DNA from: DAIOFH01 sp036745875
GTDB taxonomy: Bacteria; Planctomycetota; SZUA-567
Reading direction: 5' to 3'
Assembly (NCBI GenBank): GCA_036745875.1
Contig: DAIOFH010000034.1
Coordinates: 1 to 33,000 of the forward strand
DNA length: 33,000 nucleotides
The notes beneath the pieces were generated by a model. That model was given only the letters and a program-made list of their open reading frames with translations. It made no database searches and had not been told where the DNA came from. A program made the translations under genes and the position numbers. Below, piece after piece: positions 16,762 through 24,840 of the stretch. The first letter of the stretch is position 1; the number at the start of each line of letters is the position of its first letter.

Positions 16762-16882
16762 AGCGACGCATTATTGGGTAGTCGCACCACCCCAATTCTA
16801 CGGATGCGGTGACTTATACATATATATCAATCGGCCCCTCACCCTGTTGCCTATCGGTTGGCCTGGCGGGGCCGCTTTTTTT
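16762..16882 (+). promoter_or_regulatory. etfBA leader with internal terminator (attenuator candidate)
   Basis: Within the leader, CGGCCCC (16832-16838) faces GGGGCCG (16868-16874) and is followed by CTTTTTTT, which is an intrinsic terminator. Upstream, GCGAC can pair with GTCGC, while TTGGG can pair with CCCAA across the same segment, so two alternative hairpins compete. Transcripts could end here as an RNA of about 120 bases or continue into etfB. No known riboswitch class is recognised, and no leader peptide is evident. Confidence 0.5.
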
Positions 16883-16928
16883 AATCGCATGGGTAACGCC
16901 CGAAGTCATTGTTTAAGGAGCCAAATAC

Positions 16929-17717
16929 GTGAATATCGTCGTCTGCATCAAACAAGTTCCCGACACCACGGAAGTCAGGATCAATCCGGAAACGAACACC
17001 CTGATCCGCGACGGGGTCGAATCCATCATAAACCCCTTTGACAGCTACGCCATCGAAGAGGCGGTCCGCATTCGCGAGCGCCTGGGCGAGGGCAAGGTGA
17101 CTGTCATCACCATGGGCCCCCCCCAGGCCGACCTCGCTTTGCGCGAAGCCATTTCCGTCGGCGCGGACGAGGGAGTGCTTGTTTGCAGCCGTGCCTTCGC
17201 CGGCGGCGATACCTGGGCGACCAGCCTCACCCTCGCCTATGCCATGAAGAAATTGAACCCCGACGTCATCCTCACGGGGAAACAAGCCATCGACGGAGAT
17301 ACGGCCCAGGTCGGTCCCGGCATCTCCTGCCACCTCGACATGCCGCAGGCCTGTTATGTCTCCAAGGTGCGGGAAATCGCCAAGGGCAAGGCGGTCGTCG
17401 AGTGCCTCATGGAGACAGGCAAGGAAGTGCTCGAGGTCGAGCTTCCCGCCGTCCTCACCGTCGTCAAGGAAATCAACGAACCGCGCCTTCCCTCATTCAA
17501 AGGTAAAATGAAGGCGAAAAAGGCGGAAATCATCGTCTGGAGCGAAAAAGACATCGACGCCGACCCGGAAAAGGTCGGGCTCAAGGGCTCCCCCACCTCC
17601 GTCAACCGCATTTTCAGCCCGCCGCGCCGTTCCGGCGGCGAGATTATCGAGGCGGAATCGGCTGCCGAAGCGGGCCGCATCGCCGTGGCGAAGATCAAGG
17701 AGATGCAGATCGTGTAG
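16929..17717 (+). CDS. etfB: Electron transfer flavoprotein, beta subunit
   Basis: This encodes the 262-residue small ETF subunit, which pairs with EtfA to carry electrons between flavin dehydrogenases and other carriers in the cytoplasm. Family features are the N-terminus NIVVCIKQVPDTTEV, INPFDSYAIEEAVRI, GKQAIDGDTAQVGPG and the C-terminal LPAVLTVVKEINEPRLPS recognition loop. It starts with GTG behind a good TTTAAGGAG. The etfA gene follows after 69 bases. No acyl-CoA dehydrogenase or other electron-input gene is adjacent, so the partner enzyme is unknown. Confidence 0.94.
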   Translation: MNIVVCIKQVPDTTEVRINPETNTLIRDGVESIINPFDSYAIEEAVRIRERLGEGKVTVITMGPPQADLALREAISVGADEGVLVCSRAFAGGDTWATSLTLAYAMKKLNPDVILTGKQAIDGDTAQVGPGISCHLDMPQACYVSKVREIAKGKAVVECLMETGKEVLEVELPAVLTVVKEINEPRLPSFKGKMKAKKAEIIVWSEKDIDADPEKVGLKGSPTSVNRIFSPPRRSGGEIIEAESAAEAGRIAVAKIKEMQIV

Positions 17718-17786
17718 TGCAGGGCAAATTCCACTGACGAGTTGACAGACATCAAAACAACGAATACGCAAGAAGAGGATATACGA

Positions 17787-18983
17787 ATGTCGGACAATGC
17801 TTTGATAATCAACAAGGACAAATGCGTCGGCTGCCAGGTCTGCGTCAAGACCTGCCCCTTCGGGGCGCTGGAAATGGAAGGCAAGCTCGCCGTCGTCAAT
17901 GACAACTGCACTTTTTGCGGCGCCTGCGTGCCGTCCTGCAAGTTCAACGCCATCACCCTCCAGAAGGCCGAACAGTCCACCCTCATCAACCTCGCCGACT
18001 ACAAGGGTGTGTGGGTCTTCGGCGAACAGATCGACGGCGTCATCCAGGGGGTCGTCCACGAACTGATCGGCAAGGGCCGCGAACTCGCAGACAAACTCGG
18101 CACCGACCTTACCGTGCTCGTCCTTGGCCACGACATGGACGGGGCTGTCCAGGACGTGCTGCAATATCCCGTCGACCATGTCATCCAGGTCGACGATCCC
18201 GAACTCAAGCACTATGCCTCTGAACCCTACGCCCAGGTCGTCTCCGACCTGATCGCCAAGAAAAAGCCGGAAATATTCCTGGCAGGCGCAACCGCCATCG
18301 GCAGAAGCTTTCTTGCCCGCGTGGCTGTCGAAGTGCACACCGGCCTCACTGCCGACTGCACCGGCCTCGACATCACGGACGACAGGCTGCTTCTCCAGAC
18401 CCGTCCCGCCTTCGGCGGCAATATCATGGCGTCGATCCTGTGCCAGCGCCACCGTCCGCAGATGTCCACCGTCCGCCACAAGGTCATGCAGGCGGCCGAA
18501 AAGACCGGCGGCAAGGGCGGCACCGTCGAAAAGATCAACGCCGACGGCAAGCTTCTGAGGTCCCGCACCAAGCGCATCGACTGGATGCCGGAAATCTCGG
18601 AAACGGTGAATTTGGTCGAAGCCGACATTATCGTTTCCGGCGGCCGCGGCCTTGGCCGTCCCGAATCCTTCGGCATGATCGAAAAGCTGGCGAAATTGCT
18701 CGGCGGCGCTGTCGGTTCTTCCCGAGCGGCCGTTGACGCAGGCTGGATGCCGTACAGCCACCAGGTCGGCCAGACCGGCAAGACCGTGCAGCCGAAATTG
18801 TACATCGCCTGCGGCATCTCGGGCGCTGTACAGCACCTTGTCGGCATGCAGAGTTCAGACCAGATCATCGCCATCAACAAGGACAAGGACGCCCCGATAT
18901 TCACCGTCGCCACCTACGGCATCGTCGGCGACGTCTTCGAAGTCGTTCCCGCCATGATCCGTGAATTAGGGGGCGATGCGTAA
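17787..18983 (+). CDS. etfA: Electron transfer flavoprotein, alpha subunit with ferredoxin domain
   Basis: This encodes a 398-residue alpha subunit. The N-terminal 60 residues form a bacterial-type ferredoxin domain with two [4Fe-4S] sets, CVGCQVCVKTCP (C13, C16, C19, C23) and CTFCGACVPSC (C41, C44, C47, C51). The ETF alpha part follows, with FAD-binding SGGRGLGRPE and SHQVGQTGKTVQPKLYIACG. Ferredoxin-bearing EtfA proteins occur in anaerobes, for example in the lactate dehydrogenase and caffeyl-CoA reductase complexes of acetogens, where electron bifurcation is known. Bifurcation here is only a possibility. ATG 17787 has AGAAGAGGA upstream; a TTG at 17742 would add 15 residues. Confidence 0.93.
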   Translation: MSDNALIINKDKCVGCQVCVKTCPFGALEMEGKLAVVNDNCTFCGACVPSCKFNAITLQKAEQSTLINLADYKGVWVFGEQIDGVIQGVVHELIGKGRELADKLGTDLTVLVLGHDMDGAVQDVLQYPVDHVIQVDDPELKHYASEPYAQVVSDLIAKKKPEIFLAGATAIGRSFLARVAVEVHTGLTADCTGLDITDDRLLLQTRPAFGGNIMASILCQRHRPQMSTVRHKVMQAAEKTGGKGGTVEKINADGKLLRSRTKRIDWMPEISETVNLVEADIIVSGGRGLGRPESFGMIEKLAKLLGGAVGSSRAAVDAGWMPYSHQVGQTGKTVQPKLYIACGISGAVQHLVGMQSSDQIIAINKDKDAPIFTVATYGIVGDVFEVVPAMIRELGGDA

Positions 18984-19025
18984 GGGGCGCGGGGGATTCG
19001 CCGCACTTTTTGATGTGTATTTCTA

Positions 19026-19076
19026 AACCGCAAAGGACACCGAGCCAAACGCTCTGTGTCCTTTGTGGTTTTTATT
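19026..19076 (+). terminator. Repeat-type terminator after etfA
   Basis: AACCGCAAAGGACACCGAG (19026-19044) and CTCTGTGTCCTTTGTGGTT (19052-19070) pair at 17 of 19 positions around a 7-base loop, followed by TTTATT. It serves as an intrinsic terminator for etfBA. The arms belong to the same CACAGAG repeat family as the start of the window. Confidence 0.75.
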
Positions 19077-19165
19077 GGGGTCTTGCAAAAACAGAATACC
19101 CGAATCCGGTAACCGTTGCCACGGGGACAGGCGTTTTCTTTGATTTGCGAAACTCCAGTTTTTTA

Positions 19166-19750
19166 CTAACGGGTACACCGGTAAACGACGGCGGGCGGTA
19201 TGTTTTCCCAGACGACGTCGCTACGCTGGACGCTGGAAAAATAGCGTTTCATGTTGCGTTTGAATTTGCGGCCGGAGGGGAGGATCAATCCCTGGAGATA
19301 GGCGAAGGTGACGAAGGTACCGCCTTTCGGCATTGACTTGATCATGCTTTCGAGAATCTTATGCTGCAGGTCCTGCGGGAAGTTGGCCCATGGCAGTCCG
19401 GATATGACGCAATCCACATGGTCGACTCCTTCGGCTGCGCAGTAGGCGGCGATTTCCGAGGCGCACCCGACATGGACGCCGATTCCGGGATGGTCGCGCT
19501 TGATGATGGTGGCGAAGTTCTTGTTTATTTCGACGCAGAAAAATTTCTGTTCCGGTTTAAGGCCGGCAAGGATTTCCCGGGTGAACGAGCCGGTGCCGGG
19601 ACCATATTCCACGATGACCGCTTCGGGGCCCGGGTCGGCAAGGTCAAGCATTTTATCAGCCAATTTTTTCGAGCTGGGGATAATCGCTCCGGTCTTACCG
19701 GGGTTGGTAAGCATTTGTTTGAGAAACATCCGTGTTTTGCCATGTGCCAT
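19166..19750 (-). CDS. SAM-dependent methyltransferase (phospholipid N-methyltransferase-like)
   Basis: This encodes a 194-residue class I methyltransferase. The opening MAHGKTRMFLKQMLTNPGKT, then GAIIPSSKKLADKM, resembles the PmtA-like group (COG3963) related to rRNA adenine dimethylases. The SAM-binding motif is VEYGPGTGSFTREIL, followed by the acidic FFCVEIN and motif IV CVISGLPWANFP. The substrate, lipid or other, cannot be told from sequence. ATG 19750 fits the family N-terminus; the reading to 19843 runs into the upstream queC remnant in another frame. The ribosome binding site is weak (AAGCGGA, about 15 bases upstream). Confidence 0.85.
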   Translation of the reverse strand: MAHGKTRMFLKQMLTNPGKTGAIIPSSKKLADKMLDLADPGPEAVIVEYGPGTGSFTREILAGLKPEQKFFCVEINKNFATIIKRDHPGIGVHVGCASEIAAYCAAEGVDHVDCVISGLPWANFPQDLQHKILESMIKSMPKGGTFVTFAYLQGLILPSGRKFKRNMKRYFSSVQRSDVVWENIPPAVVYRCTR

Positions 19751-19770
19751 TGTGGTTGTTTTCCGCTTCT

Positions 19771-19866
19771 TTATTGGTAGCGTGTCGGATCGGCGACGCC
19801 CGCCTTTGTAAATCCTTCCCGGCGCAGGCGGCAGCAGTCGCATTCGCCGCAGGCCAGACCCCCATC
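19771..19866 (-). pseudogene. queC: 3' remnant of queC (7-cyano-7-deazaguanine synthase)
   Basis: The minus strand encodes about 32 residues, ACGECDCCRLRREGFTKAGV followed by ADPTRYQ and a stop, which match the conserved QueC C-terminus (CGxCDSCRLRxxGFxxAGxxDPTRY) with its zinc ligands. The sequence upstream in the same frame (19867-20097) shows no QueC features: no PP-loop ATPase motif and no SGGxDS. An intact gene would need about 190 more residues, so this is a truncated tail left by deletion or rearrangement. QueC acts in preQ0 synthesis for queuosine; whether a full copy exists elsewhere cannot be seen. Confidence 0.65.
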
Positions 19867-20163
19867 CGTATTTTCAATAAAGTCAATAGATAAAAGCAAG
19901 GTCGGAATTGTACCGAAAAATCGCGCCAATGCAAGCATGCTTTGTTGAATGCATGTGAGGCCGATTTTCGAAACGCCGGTTTTTCTTACAGAAAAAACAT
20001 ACGAAAGAAAAACGTATAAACTGTCATAAAACACGCCAACCACTGCCGTATTTTTCATTTTTCCGGTATAAGTTTGTACGGCATGAGATGAAATCATTGT
20101 ATTATGTTGATGTTTAAGTGTTTACGATTCTTTGTGTTTGTCCTGGGTGTATATTGTTATGTG

Positions 20164-20191
20164 TTGCAAAAGGAAAATATCAGGTTATATT
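20164..20191 (+). promoter_or_regulatory. Possible promoter of the first porin gene
   Basis: TTGCAA (20164-20169), a 16-base spacer and TATATT (20186-20191) lie about 80 bases before the start codon in AT-rich sequence. Confidence 0.45.
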
Positions 20192-20272
20192 TACAATCTG
20201 TCATCTTTTTTGCTCCAGGAAAAATTACTGTGTGAGGCAATGGAGTATTCTCACGGATGAGGAGGAGGATTT

Positions 20273-21817
20273 ATGGGTATGGTACAGTTTGCACGAATTG
20301 CCCTGTGTGGGGCGCTGCTTGCCGGTTGTGTGGGCATGGCCGTGGCGGAGGATATCGACGTTAAGAGCCTGCAGGAGAAAATCGCCCGTCAGGAAGCATT
20401 GATGGGTCGGCTGGAAGAGCAGGTTCGTAACGGTCACGGCAGCGCGGCGGCGAACGCCAGCGTCCAGGATTGCGCCGAATCGGTGGTCAGCCTGAACAAG
20501 AACGCCACCGTCAACATCGGCGGGTTCGTATATAATAAATACGAATACGCCAACGGCAAGATTGACAGCATCTACCATAATGGACAGGACGCGTCCCAAG
20601 GAACAACCGATTCCATCGGCCGTTCCCGCCGGGCGGAAATCAACCAGTCGGACATGCGTATTTCCCACGCCAGATTGACGATGAAAGTAGATGTCAACGA
20701 ACACGTTGACGGCATGGTGCACATCGACCTGCAGGGGTCAAACGATAATCGCTCGGACAATTGCCACCGCTACTGGCTGCGCTGGAAAAACATCTGCAAC
20801 AGCGGCTTCGGCATCAAGGTCGGCCGTGACGACCTGATATTCGGCGCAAATTATGCGACCGGCGAATACGCCACCGCGGCAAAATCCGGCGAAGGCGCAT
20901 TGAGAGATTTTCAGTGGGGTACTTACAAGAATAACATCACCAACTCGTCCCGCCTTGGCATGGGTAACAGCGGCATTATGCCCGCTCACAATTTCTGGGA
21001 CAACACCCGCATCACCCAGATCGCTCCCTATTGGGAAGGCATGGACGGCAAGCTGAAAATCGAAGCGTCGTTCTTCCAGCACCTTTCGAACAACGGCGGT
21101 CAGGGCGGCAGGATTAGCAACGGCAGAGCCACCCAGTCGCAAATTTATCTGGACGGTCACGACTACGAAAGCAGGAACTACGGCTTCGGCAGCATGAGCG
21201 CCAGGGTCAACTTCGCACCCATGGAAGGGCTCAAGCTTTCGGCCAGCGTCATGAACTTCCATGACAAAAACAAGGATTCCGACGCCCACTTTACCGGTAC
21301 TGCGCAGAACCCCACGGGACTGGTTGCATCCACTCCATCATGGAAGAACCAACAGGCGAAAAACAACACAGCCGTCGATTTCGCCGTCAGCTATACGCCG
21401 TCGTTCCTGAATCGGCTGAACGTCTGGGCCGAATACAACCACGGCTGGAATGTTTTCAACCGCAAGGATGTCGACGCCCACACCCTCAGCTATGGCATGT
21501 CGTGGAAGCTTACCGATAAACTGAAGTTCTTCGCCCAGGGCGACTACATCAGCACCACCGACAAACTTCAGGAAGTCGGCCAGGTGTTCGCCAACGACGA
21601 CAAGGCAACTTATTGGGCCGCATACACCGGGCTCAGGTTTGCCTTCCCCTACGGCGTTGTACTTGAAGGCGGCTGGAAGCACGAGCAAACCACCTGGAAG
21701 CAGAATGTCGGCCTCAACAACTCCAGCGGCTTGGCCACAGATCGCGTCGCGACCCGTCAAACCACCCTCAAGGGCAAGACGGATATGCTCTACGTCCACC
21801 TCGGGTTCACCTTCTAA
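20273..21817 (+). CDS. Outer-membrane porin with N-terminal coiled coil
   Basis: This encodes a 514-residue protein. A signal peptide (about 1-25, ending AVA before EDID) suggests signal peptidase I cleavage. LLAGC resembles a lipobox, but the paralogue lacks it. A short coiled coil follows (VKSLQEKIARQEALMGRLEE), then a repetitive aromatic-rich beta-barrel with alternating hydrophobic strands and a final Phe (YVHLGFTF) as in outer-membrane proteins. I recognise the general porin architecture but not a named family. GAGGAGGAGG stands just before the ATG. A perfect terminator follows, and a damaged paralogue lies 250 bases downstream. The transported solute is unknown. Confidence 0.85.
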   Translation: MGMVQFARIALCGALLAGCVGMAVAEDIDVKSLQEKIARQEALMGRLEEQVRNGHGSAAANASVQDCAESVVSLNKNATVNIGGFVYNKYEYANGKIDSIYHNGQDASQGTTDSIGRSRRAEINQSDMRISHARLTMKVDVNEHVDGMVHIDLQGSNDNRSDNCHRYWLRWKNICNSGFGIKVGRDDLIFGANYATGEYATAAKSGEGALRDFQWGTYKNNITNSSRLGMGNSGIMPAHNFWDNTRITQIAPYWEGMDGKLKIEASFFQHLSNNGGQGGRISNGRATQSQIYLDGHDYESRNYGFGSMSARVNFAPMEGLKLSASVMNFHDKNKDSDAHFTGTAQNPTGLVASTPSWKNQQAKNNTAVDFAVSYTPSFLNRLNVWAEYNHGWNVFNRKDVDAHTLSYGMSWKLTDKLKFFAQGDYISTTDKLQEVGQVFANDDKATYWAAYTGLRFAFPYGVVLEGGWKHEQTTWKQNVGLNNSSGLATDRVATRQTTLKGKTDMLYVHLGFTF

Positions 21818-21850
21818 GAACCGCGGATAGTTCCATCTCCCGCAAACTTT

Positions 21851-21884
21851 CGCACCTCCTGCATAGGCAGGAGGTGCGGTTTTA
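21851..21884 (+). terminator. Terminator after the first porin gene
   Basis: CGCACCTCCTGC (21851-21862) and GCAGGAGGTGCG (21867-21878) form a perfect 12-bp stem with loop ATAG, followed by GTTTTA. Confidence 0.9.
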
Positions 21885-21945
21885 TTCACATTCATCATTT
21901 TGCCAACTCGCATCGTAAAGTTAACGTAAATAGTTTATTTTCCTA

Positions 21946-21975
21946 TTGATTTCTACGTCGCTGCCATGCTATAAC
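21946..21975 (+). promoter_or_regulatory. Possible promoter of the second porin gene
   Basis: TTGATT (21946-21951), an 18-base spacer and TATAAC (21970-21975) lie 91 bases before the ATG of the broken porin gene. The promoter appears to survive although the gene is disrupted. Confidence 0.45.
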
Positions 21976-22066
21976 CCTAACTCCACGCAACGTTCGTCAC
22001 GTCACTTCACGAAATTGGGGAATTTCAAATGGGAGAACAACGAGAGGGGGGAAGGAGAAATGGGGG

Positions 22067-23438
22067 ATGTCAAGATGCTGGTCACTGTTCTTATTTGTTG
22101 TACTGGTTGTATGTGTTCCGCCGCATTGTTGTATCGCGGCGGAAGACATTGAAATCGAGACGCTCCGCGCCAAACTGGCTGAACAGGAAAAGATAATAAA
22201 TAAACTCGAGCCGAAAATCAGGCCGAACCGGTTCAAGCCATTGGTGCAAAACACCAGCTGCACCGAGTCAGTCGTAAGCCTTAACAAAAATAGTACCGTG
22301 AACATCGGTGGTTTTGTCAAATACCGGTATGAATACTACACAGGGAAAATAAATTCAGTCCACGCGAATCCTGACGATCCGCGCCAGCAAACAGGCGTAT
22401 CGCCAGCCGGTACGCCTGCCTACGGCAGCTCCATCTCCCCGGACGGCAGCGCAGTCCGCCTGCGCCGGGCCGAAATAAATCAGGCCGATCTCCGCATATT
22501 CCAGGCCAGGCTGACAATAAAAATGGACGTCAATAAGCACTTTGACGCACTGGTCCACATCGATCTGCAAACCTCGGACGACAACCGCTCCGACAATTGC
22601 CATCGCTATTGGGTACGCTGGAAAAATATGGCGAATTCCGGATTTGGCCTCAAAGTGGGCCGCGACGACATCGTCTTCGGCGGCAATTACGCGGTAGGGC
22701 AACTAAGGATTTGACGGCAGACTGAAAACCGAAGTGTCATTTATCCAGAATCTCGCCAACAACAGCGGCCGAATCAGCAACACCCGCGCCCAACAAACGC
22801 AAACCTATCTGGACGGCAACACCTACGGAAGCAGAAACTACGGCTTCGGTTCCATGAGCGCCAGAATACGATACAAACCTGCCGAAGGGATGGAACTCTC
22901 GGCAAGCGCCATGAACTTTTACGACAAGGTCAAATACGTCGATCCCCGCGCGCAAAACAGCCATGCGAAAAGCAACACCGCAGTCGACGTTGCCCTGGAG
23001 TATCGCCCCGCATTCTTGAAACGCCTTAAGGTCCGGGCCGAATACAACCACGGTTGGGATGTTTTCGGCCACCGGGACGTAGACAGCGACGTACTTAGCT
23101 ACGGCGCATCATTCGAGCTGGCCAAAGGACTCAACCTCTTCGCCCAGGGCGACTATGTGCGCACAACCGACACCCTGCGCCAACTGGATTCCAACGGCCA
23201 CGCCCTCCCATTCGCCAACGACGACAAAGCCACCTACTGGACGAGCTATGTCGGCATCCAATACCGCCTGCCCTACGGCCTCATCCTGGAAACAGGCTGG
23301 AAACACGAATCAGTCAACTGGAAACAAAATGTCGGCCTCGACCAGACCGGAATAGCCCGTGCCCGAACCGACACCCAAATAACCACCCTCAAAGCCACCG
23401 CCAACACCATATACGCCCACATAGGCTTCCACTTTTAA
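22067..23438 (+). pseudogene. Second porin gene, disrupted by internal deletion and frameshift
   Basis: The upstream part (22067-22714) is clearly paralogous to the first porin: signal peptide ending CIAA before EDIE, coiled coil, then TESVVSLNKNSTVNIGGF and NRSDNCHRYWVRWKN. It stops after FGGNYAVGQLRI. The downstream part continues in another frame from about 22709 (FDGRLKTEVSFIQNL) to the C-terminal YAHIGFHF. Compared with the first porin, about 59 barrel residues are missing between NYAVG and DGRLK, and the frame is shifted at the seam. GAAGGAG stands 9 bases before the ATG. The two genes arose by tandem duplication. The product would lack several strands and is probably non-functional, unless this reflects an assembly collapse. 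Confidence 0.85.
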
Positions 23439-23467
23439 CGAAAATGAAAACGGTGTATACCCCGTAG

Positions 23468-24808
23468 TCACTTCGCCGAAGTAGCGGCGATGAGGGCGGC
23501 GTCCCAGACGCCGCTGAATGGTGGCGAGTAGCAGAGGTCGATGTAGCCGAATTCGTCGACCGTCATGTCGGCGGCGATGGCGATGGCGAAGTAGTTGGCG
23601 CGTGGTACCACGATGCCGTGGCCGAGGGTTTGGGCCCCCAGGAGTTTCCGCGAACGGGCGTCATAGACCAGTTTTACCATCACTTTTTCGGGTGAATAGT
23701 AGGAGGCGAAGCTGTTGCCGGTGATGCGGTTGACTTTGTAATCGAGGTTGAGGCGTTGGGCGTCGATTTCGGAAAGGCCGATTTTCGCGGCGTCGAGGCT
23801 GAAGAGGCGTAGCGCGCTCGAACCGAGGAGTTTCAGGTGCTGGGGAGTTTTCCCGGAAAGCAATTCGGCGATGATTTTGCCTTGTTTGTTGGCGTTTGTC
23901 CCGAGGGGCGCGTACTGGTGTTCGTCCGTGATGTATGAAGTCATGATGCTGCAGTCGCCTGCGGCGTATATGTCGGGATCGGAAGTCTCCATGCGGTCGT
24001 TGACGATGATCGCGCCGTTGACGGCTTTTTTAACATCAATGAACTCGGCGTTGGGGACGATGCCTGCGCAGTTGACGACCAGGTCGGCCGGGATTTTCTC
24101 TTCGCCGCCGGAACTCTCCACAACCACTTCGAGAATACGTTTGCCGTCGCAATCGAGTTTGGTCACTTTGGCGTCGGTGCGGAATTGTACGCCGTTTTTG
24201 ATCAGTTCCGCGCCGAGGCGGTCGGTGATTTCCGGGTCCATGGTGGCGAGGATGCGGTTGGCGAATTCGACGATCAGGACGTTTTTCCCTTTTTTACTGC
24301 ATGCTTCGGCTATTTCCAGGCCGATGAAGCCCGCTCCGGTGACGATGACGTTTTTGACAGCCTCGTTTTCGAGGTCTTTTTTGAGGTCAACGGCGTCGTC
24401 GAGGCTCCTGACGACGTGAAGGTTTTCCCAGCTATCGTTGAAGGGCGGGATGCGGCGCACTCGTGCGCCGCTGGCGACAACCAGCTTGTCGTAGTTGTCG
24501 TCGAATGTTTCGTTGGTCTCGTGGTTGCGGATGGTGACTGTTTTATTGGCGCTGTCGACGGAGACGGCTTCATGGTGCATTTTGACGTCGATTCCGGCGG
24601 TTTGGAATTCTTCGGGCGTGCGCTCGACGAGGGTGTTGGCGTCTTCGATCATTCCCGAGACGTAGAAGGGGATGCCGCATGCGCCGACGGAAAGGACCGG
24701 GCCTTTTTCGTAGACTGTTATGGCGACTTCGTCCTTCATGTTTCGTTTCAGTTTTGCAGCCGCGCTCATGCCGCCCGCCATGCCGCCGATAATGACAACT
24801 TTCAACAT
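23468..24808 (-). CDS. CoA-disulfide reductase / NADH oxidase family flavoprotein
   Basis: This encodes a 446-residue FAD- and NAD(P)H-dependent enzyme of the single-cysteine pyridine nucleotide disulfide family. The N-terminal FAD motif is VVIIGGMAGGMSAAAKL, and the redox-active cysteine is C44 in LSVGACGIPFYVSG. A second dinucleotide motif is VIVTGAGFIGLEIAEAC. The FAD-binding IYAAGDCS and the C-terminal dimerisation domain with NANKQGK and LLGAQTLG are present. Family members reduce CoA disulfide, oxygen or peroxide; which of these applies cannot be settled by eye. GGAGC lies six bases before the ATG. It follows a cystine-type transporter by 32 bases and is probably co-transcribed, which favours a thiol-disulfide role. 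Confidence 0.9.
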   Translation of the reverse strand: MLKVVIIGGMAGGMSAAAKLKRNMKDEVAITVYEKGPVLSVGACGIPFYVSGMIEDANTLVERTPEEFQTAGIDVKMHHEAVSVDSANKTVTIRNHETNETFDDNYDKLVVASGARVRRIPPFNDSWENLHVVRSLDDAVDLKKDLENEAVKNVIVTGAGFIGLEIAEACSKKGKNVLIVEFANRILATMDPEITDRLGAELIKNGVQFRTDAKVTKLDCDGKRILEVVVESSGGEEKIPADLVVNCAGIVPNAEFIDVKKAVNGAIIVNDRMETSDPDIYAAGDCSIMTSYITDEHQYAPLGTNANKQGKIIAELLSGKTPQHLKLLGSSALRLFSLDAAKIGLSEIDAQRLNLDYKVNRITGNSFASYYSPEKVMVKLVYDARSRKLLGAQTLGHGIVVPRANYFAIAIAADMTVDEFGYIDLCYSPPFSGVWDAALIAATSAK

Positions 24809-24840
24809 GATTTGCTCCTATGGCGTTTTCCGGAAACGCG

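Noticed and set aside
17493..18836. 447-residue minus-strand reading across etfA
   Set aside because: It is a shadow of etfA; composition is typical of antisense reading of a GC-rich gene.
20273..20350. Lipoprotein signal (LLAGC) on the first porin
   Set aside because: The paralogue lacks a lipobox and both have a signal peptidase I site before an ED pair, so ordinary secretion is more likely.
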